Shown here: positions 11,569 through 23,450 of the stretch, piece after piece | Layout of the letters: the number at the start of each line of letters is the position of its first letter | Numbering within the stretch: the first letter of the stretch is position 1 | Assembly: GCA_951230915.1 (NCBI GenBank) | Contig: OX579639.1 | Location: 17,546,001-17,610,000 of the forward strand | Length of the DNA: 64,000 nucleotides | From: Antitrichia curtipendula | Lineage: Eukaryota; Streptophyta; Bryopsida; Hypnales; Leucodontaceae | Direction: 5' to 3' | Notes under the pieces: model-generated | What the model was told of the DNA's origin: nothing | Database searches by the model: none | Seen by the model: the letters and a program-made list of their open reading frames with translations, nothing else | Position numbers and translations under genes: made by a program

Positions 11569-12469
11569 GCCCTCTAGAAAGTAAAGTAATCCCAATTGCG
11601 GCTTAAAAGAATATCTTTCAAAATTTTACCATTTTAGATCTATTTTCATCATTAATCTATTCATTTACTATTTTATGCAATCTTTATCAATATGCCAAAT
11701 TTCAAATATAAAAAACAAAAATTTCATTTTTGATAAATTATTTTGGGTGTTTTTCATTGTAATACAAAATAATTGAATAAAAAATATTGGTGATGAATTT
11801 TTAAAATTTGATCCTAAAAACATTTAAGAAACATTAATGTGCACATTTTACTTTTTAGGGAAAAAAAAGCATTAAGTAGGAAAAAATTTATACTAAAAAT
11901 AATTCAATGTCAAGGTGTTGCACTGTTGCCTTCCTAAATTTTATGAAGTAGATATCACTAAATTGTAATTATATTTTACTAATTGATACTTGTATTATAA
12001 ATTATAACTACTTATGTATATTTGAGCATGATGGTGCAATTGATTTGCCAAATTCAAATTATAATCTAAAAAAATTTGTTGTACAAATTATTCATTGCTG
12101 ATTTGTTGATACTTTTACATAGAATTCTCTATAGTGCAAAGTTTTTCCTAAGTAATGTTTTTTTTCCCTACAACTCTACAAGTAGAATCTGCACATTCAT
12201 ATTTTTTAAATATTTGCACTCCAAAATTTAAAAAATTCATCACCAATACTTTTCAAATATTTATTTTGTATCACAATGAAAATACACAAAATAATTTTTC
12301 AAAAATAAAATTTTTGTTTATTGAAATTGAAATTTGGTGTGTTGATTAAGATTTCTTTAATAAATAAATTTAGTAGGTTAGTTTTGAAAATTAGGTCAAA
12401 AATGGTCAAATTTTGAAAGATATTCTTTCAAGTCGAAATTGGGATTACCTTACTTTCTAGAAGGCACTC
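11569..12469. mobile_element. Long-TIR DNA element (about 900 bp, non-coding)
   Basis: The first about 270 bp and last about 270 bp are imperfect inverted repeats. The left end has ctagaaagtaaagtaatccc and the right end gggattaccttactttctag. It is flanked by TACAAT on both sides (11563-11568, 12470-12475). The host sequence resumes on the far side: gttgtacaat before and caaaatgatctgaaaatttt after. This matches the uninterrupted cctatatgttgtacaattcc...aatgatctaaaaatttt near 58777-58815. No transposase is encoded. Long TIRs suggest a Mutator-like or foldback element, but the duplication length does not settle it. Confidence 0.65.
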
Positions 12470-12475
12470 TACAAT

Positions 12476-13100
12476 TCAAAATGATCTGAAAATTTTCACA
12501 GATGGAGGCAATTTGCCTTCAAGAATATTTCCAAAGAAGCAAATTATAGACTTACGCAAGCAAAGTCAAAGTTGTGTAGGCGATGGGCGAGGACATAGAG
12601 AGTTGGAGCATGGACAAAAATTGTATGGGCGAGAACTCAATCGTGATTGGACATGGGCGCAAGGGAAGCTCAGGGAACCAAACATAGACGTAATATTGTC
12701 TAGGCGAGACGCTATCCAGGTCAGGCACGGACGCTATCGCGCATAGGCGGAAACTCAAGGTCTAGGCTGGGACGTTGTCGGCTTGGGCGGGGACGCTATT
12801 GAGCATGGGTGAGGACGCAAGGATTGGGTGGAAATGTTGTCGGCTTGGGTGGGAACTATATAATCCCTGGCCCATCTTCATTCATTTGCAAAGTCCGCTT
12901 CCCAAGCCTCCTGTGCTAACTTGGTACAATATTGGGATCCAGGGTACTGTTGGAAGAAGTCATGTCGCCTTTACAGTATGTTTTTTGAGTTGGGTGGAAG
13001 TTAGGGCTTGGCCCTACCAGCATATTTGTTTTTTTGTAGACTTTTTTTTATCAACGATCACTTAAATAGATTGAACCATGTACAAAGAATTGATTTGAAG
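12476..13100. repeat. GC-rich GGGCG-GGAC patch and flank
   Basis: From about 12575 to 12860, degenerate units occur such as gggcgaggac, gggcgcaagg, ggcacggacgc, gggcggggacgc and gggtgaggacgc. They are in the same orientation as the patch at 9.3 kb. A short frame (12513-12746) through it is probably a repeat artefact. The following 250 bp has no recognised feature. Confidence 0.5.
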
Positions 13101-13380
13101 ATGGTTACACAAGGGAGTGGTTCATCTGGGAAGCGTCCAATGTTTGTGGACTTAGATAGGCCAATTGAGGAAGGACTTCCATCAACAAACACGGCAATGG
13201 CTACAAGTTCATCAAGCCCTTCATCATTAAGCGGGAAGAAGCAGAAAAAGCTCCCAAACCCAAATTGGTCTACAATATAGTACTTAGTCTTCTATAGGGT
13301 AGTAGAAATGAAGTTCTACAAGTGACAAAGTTTTTCAATGTTGCGAAAGGAACATGTGGACAATGAACTCAAAGGTTACC

Positions 13381-13961
13381 CTCAGGGAGGTCACTCTATG
13401 CATTTATACAACTCACGTGTGGCAAGGATTTTGGACCCTCTATTTACTTCTTCAAATTTAAATAAAAGAAAAAGAAAAAAATATGAGTAGATTTCCCTAC
13501 TTTGAAAGTTTATGTTATGAATTATTGATAATTTTATACATAAATTATAACTAGATACAAATTTTTGAAGTAAAAAGATACACTATAAAGTTGAAAATAA
13601 CTTTCACACCTCTATATTAAATTTAAAAAAATTGTTTAAGAAATACACAAAAAATTCTCAAAAATGAGTCTCTATTGAAAGTTTATATTTCTTGAATATT
13701 GATGCAATGGTTGTCTAAATGTGTTCTCTATAAATACTTGAGTTGAAAAACATATCATTTTAGTTCATTTTTCAACCTTCTTTAGAAATCATTTCATGTA
13801 TTATTTGAATTGAAGAAATTGGCAATAGAATCTTATAGTCTTGATTAAACAATGCTCAAAATTGTAGGCTAGAATTATAGTTTATTAAAAAATAAATAGG
13901 AGGTCAAAAGATCATTTAGCCGCATGTGGTATACTATAGATACACTAGTGACCTCCTCAGG
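13381..13961. mobile_element. hAT-type MITE, copy A
   Basis: A 581-bp non-coding element flanked by an exact 8-bp duplication AGGTTACC (13373-13380 and 13962-13969). The left end is ctcagggaggtcact; the right end, agtgacctcctcagg, is its reverse complement with a few mismatches. The interior matches copy B (25252-25815) along its length. An 8-bp duplication is the hAT signature. It interrupts the open frame of the kinase-like pseudogene. Confidence 0.85.
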
Positions 13962-14296
13962 AGGTTACCATAAGCTCATTCAGGATTTACAGCATGAGCT
14001 TGAGTTGAAGTTGGAAGGATCTAAGAAATTCAACAATTACTCAGATTATTGGTTACACTTAGAGTTTCTTGATAAAACGGTGATTGCATTGACCACAAAT
14101 GCTGTGGCAAGCTATTATTACCATGTAAAGAAAAATGAAGGTATAGACAATTTGGATGATGAAGATAGAGAGGCAATTTCAAAATTGCATTTGGTCCAGG
14201 TGTGGTGTCAAAGGTTGTCTAATAGTTGCCTTAAAACAAAAGCACTGTGGAAAGAATCAATTGAGACCCACAGTTTGGATTAGTGTGTGAGGATAA

Positions 14297-14907
14297 ATGC
14301 ATGGTTGAGTGGCTCAAAATCGTGACACACTCTTGATTCTTGCACAAAATCAATTTTCAAATGCCTAAAAGGTACATTGAAAAAAATTAAAAGCTAAAAA
14401 AAAGTTCATTTTAGAGGCTTGAACTTCATTCTAAATACAACCATGTTGTTGAATATTTTTTAGAGCATTTTATGAAAGTATAGAGGACTTTTAAAAATTC
14501 ATAAGTGTGACGAATCTGCTGTTAGCAAATTTTTCAAGGACTTTTTAAAGATGGTTTTGGTACTTAATATCATAGAAAGGACCATGATTGTAGTAAATTT
14601 TTGAGTAAATTTTTTTAAAATTATAATCTTGTAGTGTAGATATGTATTAAACACTTGCAAAGGACTTTTTAATGACTTTTCAAACACTAAATTTTATGAA
14701 GTCTTTTTTTCTTAGCCAATGTGTTTTTTTCAAAAATTATTTTTCAAAAATATAATAAATTTTAAAGGTCTAGGGGCGCTCAAAAAGCTAAGTGCTTTTA
14801 GATTTTTTTTTTAATTTGTTAGCATTTCAGTCTCAAATATTTTACTTATAAAAAAAGGACTTTTTGGACTTGGACTTTTGCCAAAAATGAGCCACTCAAC
14901 CATGCAT
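14297..14907. mobile_element. Foldback with 20-bp perfect inverted ends
   Basis: atgcatggttgagtggctca (14297-14316) and its exact reverse complement (14888-14907) bracket about 570 bp of AT-rich non-coding sequence inside the kinase-like pseudogene. No clear target duplication is present, so the exact ends and class are uncertain. Confidence 0.55.
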
Positions 14908-15890
14908 TCACCTGTGATGGCCGTGAGTGAATTTGTAGACTGGCTTCCATCATCAGTGAAAGTGTTGACAATGCTAAGACAAAATGCAGAAGGCGCATAT
15001 GGAAAAGTGAGGAAGGTGCGGCTGACAAAATTGCCAACCATCCCCAGTTGGATTGAATTTGCGGCAAAGGGATTAAAGGCAAAGGATGAAAAGGATAAGC
15101 GTAAGGATATTGTGCCTGAGGCTGGAGAGATTCCGGTTAAGCACTCAGGCATCATTAGAATTTTGTCCTTGCATTTGGAAACAATGGAAGACTTTTTGCT
15201 TGAGTGAAATGGAGGATCTTTAATTTCTTTTCTGAAAGACTACAATTCCAAAGTTTCTGAATCAACGAACATGAACGATATTGTAAAGTTGATTGATATT
15301 AGGTTCACAGCGGAGGAGCTTGGGTGGATTGCCACATACCGTAGAAATTGAGTGAACTTGGCACTGTCATTGCTTATGATTGTGGAGAAATGCCACGACG
15401 CAAATTTTATCGACAATGACATCTCTACATCCAATGTTTTGCTCCATTTTGACCCTTAGAAAGAAAATACAATTTACGTAGGGCTTTGTGATTGGGGGAC
15501 TTTCTAACCGAGTGAAGGAAAATGAGCCATCAAAGTATGGTTATACACGACCTACACATCTATGCAGAAAGTAAAAGCTACTCGAAAGTTTGTTGCTCTA
15601 GAATTGTTCTTTTTTTACTTTGAGGAAGACCCTACAAACTTATTCCAAGTCGAACAAAATAAAAACCTCTACTCCAAGGCTGTTGACATATATGTGATAG
15701 GATGGATAGCATACCACATTTGGAATGAAGAATAGAATTCCAATTTTTTTCAAAAGCATAACAAGGAACAATTTACAAACCTCATTTTGAAACTGAAAAG
15801 CCTCTAAAAAGAAGATCCAGCCCAAAGGGCATTTGTCCTAGAAGTTATTGAGACATTGAGGACGACACCGTACTATTGAAAGATGCATGA

Positions 15891-18000
15891 GTGTTGTTTT
15901 TGTAAATAATTTTTTTTTGTTTCCCTTCTAAACATTTTGTACATAGTAGTTGACTAGTTGTCTAGAAGGCAAGGAATTTTCACCTATCATTCTCAAAGAG
16001 GATCATATGTACTTGGCATTTGCCAAACACCATATTGTATATAATATTATAAATATTTTCGTAACACTTTTTTATGCAATTATTGTTTTTATTTCTTTTA
16101 GCACCATGTAGAAGATGATGTATTCATGTCCAAATCTGTGAATGCTACCATGACAACCACACCCAACATGTGTTGCATATATGAGATTAAAAATGAGTAA
16201 TACATGTGCATTGTATGAAGTCTCAATGTGTATGAAGTTGCAAAGTTCAAATGGAAAAGTGCATGAACATAATATCAAGGTTGTTAGGCATCCTAAAAGA
16301 TACATGGATGTAGCATTTAAACGCTTCATAGTACTTAAAAGGGAAGAATCAATCCCAATGTCCGTGCCCCGATCAATTTGAGTATGACAACCTTGCTTTG
16401 CACCAACATTTCTGCTATAAGCACTTAATTATTTGTAAATTCTTCTTCTTTCCAAAGCCGTTGAAGCGTACTTAAAGTTATTATTTGTTTCGCTTTCAGC
16501 TCCCCTAGGGTCAAATACAAATCTTGTTGATTTTCATAGGCATGAAAGAGTGACTGAGATGAGGGAAGGACTCTCTTTCACTCCCTTATTTGGACTTTAA
16601 TCTTGTCCATTGCCCTGTATCCTTTTTAACAACCTCCACCATCTGAGATGTTGAACAGTTGAAGCATTGGATATCGATATTTTCTTAGTTTCTCCACCTG
16701 CACTTGAGTAACCACCAAGTGATTTTAGAGTGCACTTAAAGCTTGTTATTGTTGTTTAAGTGCTTCCTCTGCATCCCTCGCTCTAAGCTGTCTTATTCTC
16801 ATATCCTGGGCAGCATATTCTGCTTTAAACTACTATTTTCTTTCTACTAAAAGCGTAGTCTTTGTGTCAACATCCTCAAGTATCCGCTTGAGATGATCCT
16901 TCTGTATTTGCACAATATACTCTAATGCTTTAAGTTGATTCTCGAATCCATTAAATTTTGTTTCCCTTGCTCGAAGCTCTACATTTTTGAACTTGACTTA
17001 TTACTCAAGGAGTTAAGGTTGATCCTCTTAAGCTTTAATTTGTTTGCCAAGATTACCATTAGATATGACTATCTCCTTGGTCTCATCCCAGCTCTTGCGC
17101 AAAGTTGTTTCCAATTCTATAAGTTTTATATCACAAGAAATCATATCAAAATATATGTGCTACATCTTCCAAATTTTTTTGGTGATGTTGGCTACAATCT
17201 ATTGTACAAGGCTAGATTGCACCCCTGGTGCCTCCTTACTTGTTATTTGAGTTTCTTGCTAGAGCTTCTTCCAACATGCACTTTAGGTGCCTCTTTGTGC
17301 ACTGAGCCTACTTCCACATTGGCAAGCTTAAAGCAATTTATAGATGCTTTCTGCACTGGTCCCTTATCCTTCGAAGGCTCACCCAATTAGATTATTGTTG
17401 TAAGCGGGGTTGCAAAATCCAAGTTGAAGCTTCTCTTTCAAAGCATTGTGAGAATATGCTTTACGGAGGTTCATGCCTTAGTGCCACCTCTTATTTCCAA
17501 CAACGCTCTATGCAACTATGCTACCAAAAGCTCACTCCAATTCAATTGGATGCCTTCCAATATTGCCACCATCATACTGACTGTTATCATTGGTAATTTC
17601 GTTGGAGATGTGGGAGAACAACGCATTCCATAACTCTTTGGTTACCATGAAGTCCCACATCTTGATTTTTGGATCATAACTACCTTCCTTGCCTTTGTAG
17701 AAAATTTTTAGCCACATCATCTTAATTGGCTCCTTCACCTTGTTCAAGGTTGTGATTAACCTCCCATCTAAGATGTAATAAGCAACTTGTGGCTAGAAGA
17801 TTGCACCATGAAGTGCTTAGGATCCTTAGCCATTGTGCTTACCAAATAGCACAATCTTTTCTATGTTAGTAATAGGTTCTTGAAATTGTATAAGGTAATG
17901 CCACAGTCTTGCCTTTTGCAATGTTGGCTTGTTTTCTTGTAGGCGCTTTCAATAACTCATAGGAAATACTTCCTTCTTCTTGCCTCCTTTTATATTGTCT
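15891..18000. other. Decayed sequence, no supported gene
   Basis: Several frames up to 151 codons occur on both strands, but none shows a recognisable motif. A minus-strand frame at 17532-17747 has a protein-like mix (WDFMVTKELWNALFSHIS) and could be a transposon fragment; I cannot place it. From about 16.7 kb the motif GCTTTAAGC becomes frequent. Confidence 0.3.
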
Positions 18001-20200
18001 AGTTATTCAAGACAATATTTCAATGTTACTTAAGCAATTAGCTTTAAGCATCTTCAATTTGCTTAAGCAGTTCTTCCTAGCGTTATTCATTGTTCACTTT
18101 AAAGTTGTTCTCACTTATTCAATTCTTCACATAATCTTCATTACCACTTAAACAAACCATGAAGCTCTTAATGCTTTAATGCTTTAAGCTTTGTCTTTTC
18201 ATTCTTTTTTCAAAATTTATTATATTTAGCAATTTAAAGCTTAATAAAAACTTAGTTTCTAACACAATCTCAATTTAATTGATATTTAAAAAACATCTTG
18301 GAACAATAATTGGATGATTGCAAGAAAGATTGAATGATTATGATAGGATTTTACTAAAATTGGTTGTCTTCTGTTATAACTTTTGAATTTTAAATGCAAT
18401 GCCAAAAATAAACAATTTATTTCTAAAGGTTTTAATTGTAATTGTATCCCTTATTTTTCAAAAAAAATTATATTTAAAATTCAATTTTTTTAATTTGTTA
18501 TACTTTTGAAGTTTTTTATTTTTAATACTAGGGAGTATTCAAATTTAGTATACTAGAGCTAAAACTTTGGTAGTCTATTTCCACACTATTGGAGCATGTT
18601 CTACAAATCTCCTCTTAAGCGTGATTATAACTCCCTTCCTTGCTTAAGCTTTTCCATCTTAGATTTAAATGGACTCCAATAGCTTTAAGCAAGATCACGT
18701 CACCAATTCCATTGTTTATAAGTATACTCTCCAAGACTTAAGCATCTCAAAGTTCTATCTCAAACATAACTAGTTAACTACATTCATATCCTCACAACAA
18801 CTTGTGCTTTAAGCTTACGTTCTTTACGTTCTCTGGGATTTAACCTAACAAAACGACTCGCTTAAAGCATTTTCTACTTGTTCATTTGCTAAAAGCATTA
18901 TATCAAAGGTATTGACTATAAGCATATAGCTTTAAGCTTTGTTACATTACATCGTTCCTACATCTATAGTTCTTCCAATCTCATAATCAAAATACGACAA
19001 TCATTCAAACGCTTCAAGCTGCTTAGCTACCTTACAATTCTTTCAACAATCTATTTTCTCTAATTCCCTCTTAAACAATCATTCTTTGCTTTAGGAAACA
19101 CTCAGCATTAATGAATCTAGTTTAACTTAACATAACTATTATGCTTTAAGCCAAACATCCAAAACTCTTCATCAAACATTATACCAAGAACAACTTCACA
19201 TGAAATTAGACTTGTTTCAATCTTCTTTCTGTTGTAGACACTACTTCAAGCAAAACTCCGAGCAATTTCTTCAAGCAATTCCTTTCTTGCATTGGTAATT
19301 GCTCCACTCATAGGTATTCCAAATCACCCCTTTTTCAAAATGCTTTGCTCTAGTTACTCAGTTGTCGTTGTTGGCTCAAAACATTCACCCACTTCACTCC
19401 AAGTTTACAACAAATCTCTCCATCTAGGTAATTGCTTCAAGCGTATAAATATTGTTGTTCCTTAACAAAATATGCATACAACTTCAATCCTTTCTCCCAC
19501 TTTTACTTCAGCAACGATCAATTTGCTGAAAGCTTCATTGAACTAAACACAATTGCCACCAATAGTGTAAAGGACATCCACCAAAACACTCAAGCAAATC
19601 TCTTTTCACACAAACAATTTGCTAAAAGCTTCCATAAATACTTCTATGCACATTCACAGTAAAATAATTGCTTCAAAACTTAGCACAACACCAATTGAGG
19701 GCAAGAACAAGAAAGACAATATAATTGATTACGCCATTGTCTTTTGAGCAAACAAACAAATTCCATGTTTTTCATTCATCATTAAAATTAATGATCTCCT
19801 CTACAACCACCTTTTCTCACTTCCTACCCAAAGCTCTCTCAAGTCCTAATTTCTCTCAATATTCTCGGCATTATTTTATTTGAACATTGGATTTTTTAAG
19901 AGGACTTGAATTACACTCTATATTTTTTCATGTTCTCTCTTTATCTTTTTCTCACAAAATAATTGGACTATAGACTCTACAATGACACTTTCTCTTACAA
20001 TATTTGAGAATAACTACAATGCCAAGATATTTTCACAAAGGTCACACTTTATTTTATCATGTTTTTCTTACAAAAAATTCAAAAAAATTGTCTGAACAAC
20101 TTAGAGAAAGAGCAAGTGATAGACTTTCATATACAAGATTCACTCAAAACTTAACAAATTTTCTTCTTATTTTGCTTTAAGCTTCCTTAAAGATCATTCT
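16700..20200. repeat. Region dense in GCTTTAAGC-like motifs
   Basis: Dozens of short palindrome-like words such as gctttaagc, gcttaagc, gctttaagctt, cttcaagcaa and gcttaaagca are scattered at irregular spacing on both strands. They are not in tandem. The rest is C/T-rich on the plus strand with no gene. The motif is not obviously enriched elsewhere in the window. Confidence 0.45.
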
Positions 20201-20205
20201 CAACT

Positions 20206-20342
20206 ATATTGTTATTGTTATTTTTCTTATTGTTATTTTTCTTATTAGTATTATTGTTCTTATTGTTATTGTTGTTATTGTTGCTATTGTTATTTTTATT
20301 GTTGTTATTTTTATTGTTATTTTTATTATTATTATTATAAAA
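20206..20342. repeat. TTATTG/TTATTT microsatellite
   Basis: An imperfect simple repeat of ttattgttattt-type units over about 135 bp, ending in attattattataaaaaataaa. It lies just beyond the integrase end of the gypsy relic, where a long terminal repeat might once have been. Confidence 0.8.
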
Positions 20343-20599
20343 AATAAATTACATCAATTAATATGGCTTGCCCCCTACTTAACCATAACTTGTCCTTAAG
20401 TTTGGTAAGGTTTAAGGTGGTAACCATTATAATGTGTGGAATGGATATTTCCTGCAAAATTATGTAATTCAACTAAACCATTAGAATAAGAATTCAAATC
20501 TTTGTATGGACCAAACCACCTCATTTAAAAATTTTCATAATTTTTTTCAAATCTACTATCAAATAGAAGAACTAAATTATTAGTTGTAAGTTCGTAGGA

Positions 20600-23450
20600 A
20601 CTAACTTGCTATCATAGTAAGTTTTTCTATGATTTGTATAGTTTTTATATTAAAATATATTTATATTCGAGTTTCATCTAATTTTTTTAACATGGCATGT
20701 CTTTCTTTGAAGGATTCTTCCTCCCCTAATCTATTTTCAAGGGCAATCTTTAAAGATTGGACTTCCAATTCTATTGATAAAATTGCTTTTTGCCCATAAA
20801 CTAGTTGAAATGGAGTACACTTAGTTGTGACTTTATAAGCAATCCTTTATATCCATAAAGCATCTAATATTCTTGCATTCCAATTAGTATTTGATCTTTT
20901 TATCGTTTCAGTGATAATTTTATACAAAATTCATCTAGTCTTTTTAGTTTGACAAATGGACCTTGGGTGATAAGGACTAATCTTCCAATGTTTAATAAAA
21001 TATTTGGTTGTGTCATTAAAAAAATGTATGCTTCTATCATTAACTAATAATCTAAGAAATACAGGCCTAATATTAATATTTTTATATAGATATTTATCTA
21101 TTGTATTAGCATCATTCAATAGTAGCACTTGTTTTAGCCCATTTAGTAACATATTCTATGACAACTAAAATATAACATTTTTGACCATTACTACTTGAGG
21201 GGTCAATAGGTCCTACAAAATCTATTCTCCATTTCTCAAAAGGTATTTGGGCTAAAATTAGAATTAAGGGCATAGAAATTGTAGGAGTAGGTTTTACTAC
21301 TTATAGACATGGGTCACACTTTTTTGCAAATGTTGTTGCATAAGCAAACATAGTAGGCCACCAATAGCTAAACTATAAGTCTTTTTGAGCAGTTACTAAT
21401 CCTACAAAGTGGCCACCATAAACATCATTGTGGCATCTTTATAGGATTAAAAGCACTTCCTTTGATTACTGCATTGTTTTAAAAGTCCATCATTTTCCTT
21501 TTTATACAAAACTTCTTCTATTAGAGTGTACGGACCCACTTTATACATTAGTTTTGTCTTTTGTTTGTTTGTATATTCAAAAGAAAATCATCCCGTTTGT
21601 AAAAAGTGTATAATTTCTACATATTCAAGGGGAATGACATCAACATGCAATAAATTGACATTTGAAAAATTATCATTCTAAGGTTCATCTCCCAAGTCTA
21701 AACTTAAATGGAACAGATGGTCAACATTGGCATAACTCTTCCTTGGTCTAACTTGAATTGTGAAATTGAATTCTTGGAGTAACAATATCCATCTTGCTAT
21801 TCTCCCATTCAATTGGAGTTTGTTTATCATGTATTCAATGCATCATGATCTGCATGAAAGAAAAATGTATATTCCAATAAATAATGTCTAAACTTTTGAA
21901 TTGAAAATATCATTCCTAAAGCTTCCCTTTTTGTTCTTTTTTGCAACCGCCAATTGTTGACTTGCAAAATAAATTGGACTATTATTCTTCTTTTAATCTT
22001 TTTGACTTAATACATTCTCTATTGCAAAATTAAAAGCATCCACATAAACTTCAAAATCTTTATTTCAATTAGGAGGAATTAAGATTGGGCCATTGTTAAT
22101 TTATATTTTAAGGTCTCAAAAGCCTTTGTATAGGCTTTTGTCCAAATAAGGGTAATAATAGATTTTTTTGTCAATCCCGTCAATGTAATGTTAAGCTAAT
22201 TCCGTCAAGATAGCAATGTTAGCATATTTATAAATGTATCTCCTATAAAATCCAACATGTCCTAAAAAGGCAAAAACTTCTGTACCAATATTAGGTTGGA
22301 GCAATTGTACAACAATTGCCACTTTATCTCAATCAGTAGCAATTCCTTGACTAGAATAATATGTCTAACCATTTGCTAAAGGGTACAACAAATTGGGACG
22401 TAGCTACATTAATAGAGATTCCATGTTCTCAAATTGAAAAAAATATATTTCAAACAATTTGCATGTTTTTTTCTTAAACTATAAACACAAAAATCATCCT
22501 GCAATATTTCTACACATTTTCTTAAATACATTTGAAAAGCTATTGTTAATAGCCTTTGGAATGTTGCTGGAGCATTACACAATCTAAAAGTCATTTTAGT
22601 ATGGGCATAAATTCTCCAATATGTAGTAAATGTGGTTAATAGTCTATAAATTTCAGCAATTTGAATTTGATTGTAACCTAAAAATCCATCAGTAAAAAAA
22701 TAACATTCATGACTTGCCACACTATCTAAGAGTGTCTATAAAAAATAAAGGAAAATGGTCCTTTTGAATTAAACTATTTAATTTCTATAGTCTTAGCAAA
22801 TTCTTATTTTGCCATTCTTTTTAGGGACTATAACAATTGGAGACACCCACTCACTATGGAGTACCTCAAAGATGAATTCACAAGCTAAAAGCTTGTCAAT
22901 TTTTTCTTTGACTATAAGAAAATATTTTGTTTACATCCATATTGTCTTTGTCTTTAATTCTTTACATTGTCATAGGTATTGTCTTTGTCTAATTAATTTA
23001 GCGTCAAATTCCAATTCTATTTTATGCTCACATATTTTTGGAGATACACCGTACACCTTTTAAAACAACATAATTTCAATCAAAAGTATTTTTATGCCTT
23101 TTAAAAAATCTATACCAATATTTAAATTCACTTTAGTCATTTAAAAATAAATTTTTGTAATATGGAATTTTCTTGAGTTTTCAAATTTATATCTTGTACT
23201 GGGATCTTTAAGGATTCTTTAAAAGTCTCTATTTGCAAAGAAATGGATTCACTATAAGCAAGCATATCCTCCACCTCTTGGATATCATAACAAAGTTTAA
23301 GTATGAGATTTGAATTTTTGTCTATGCTTACGTTTAGATATAGTTCAAAAGATAAGCCAACTGTGGTTGAAATTGTCTTCTAAATAGAAATGATAGTCTT
23401 GAAGAAACTTTATGCAAATTTTGGTGTAAGAACGCTTTTAAAAATAAAAG
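20600..23450 (-). pseudogene. Ty3/gypsy retrotransposon pol relic (RT-RH-IN)
   Basis: Minus-strand reading gives the gypsy order. Reverse transcriptase spans about 23050-22409: KLNSLIQKDHFPL, FFTDGFLGYNQIQIA, FRLCNAPATFQR and LQDDFCVYS, where DD is the catalytic pair. RNase H lies at about 22060-21680 (EVYVDAFNFAIENVLSQ, ending DHLFHLSLDLG). Integrase spans about 21440-20740, with its HHCC finger (VYGGHF ... KKCDPC), then FVGPI and a C-terminal TPFQLVYGQKA segment. Many stops and shifts break it, so it is inactive. RT before RH before IN separates it from copia, where integrase comes first. No flanking LTR pair could be recognised. Confidence 0.85.

Larger units (their letters stand above)
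13101..15890 (+). pseudogene. Decayed kinase-like gene with two insertions
   Basis: Three blocks on the plus strand. 13101-13280 starts MVTQGSGSSGK and is Ser-rich. 13962-14283 is a helical segment containing NNYSDYWLHLEFLD. 14884-15880 is a protein-kinase-like domain. Kinase landmarks, read across several stops: GAYGKVRKV (P-loop), EFAAKGLKAK (VAIK-like lysine), HDANFIDNDIS followed by SNVLL (catalytic loop with Asp but no HRD His/Arg), LCDWG (DFG-like), YSKAVDIYVIGW (helix F) and KEDPAQRAFVLEVIETL (subdomain XI). A MITE at 13381-13961 splits a frame that reads on across it. At least four stops lie in the kinase part, so it is dead. It is unlike the LecRKs, and I do not recognise the subfamily; it may be transposon-borne. 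Confidence 0.55.

Noticed and set aside
22809..23063. Plus-strand frame in the gypsy region
   Set aside because: The minus strand of the same interval reads as reverse transcriptase, so this is a shadow.
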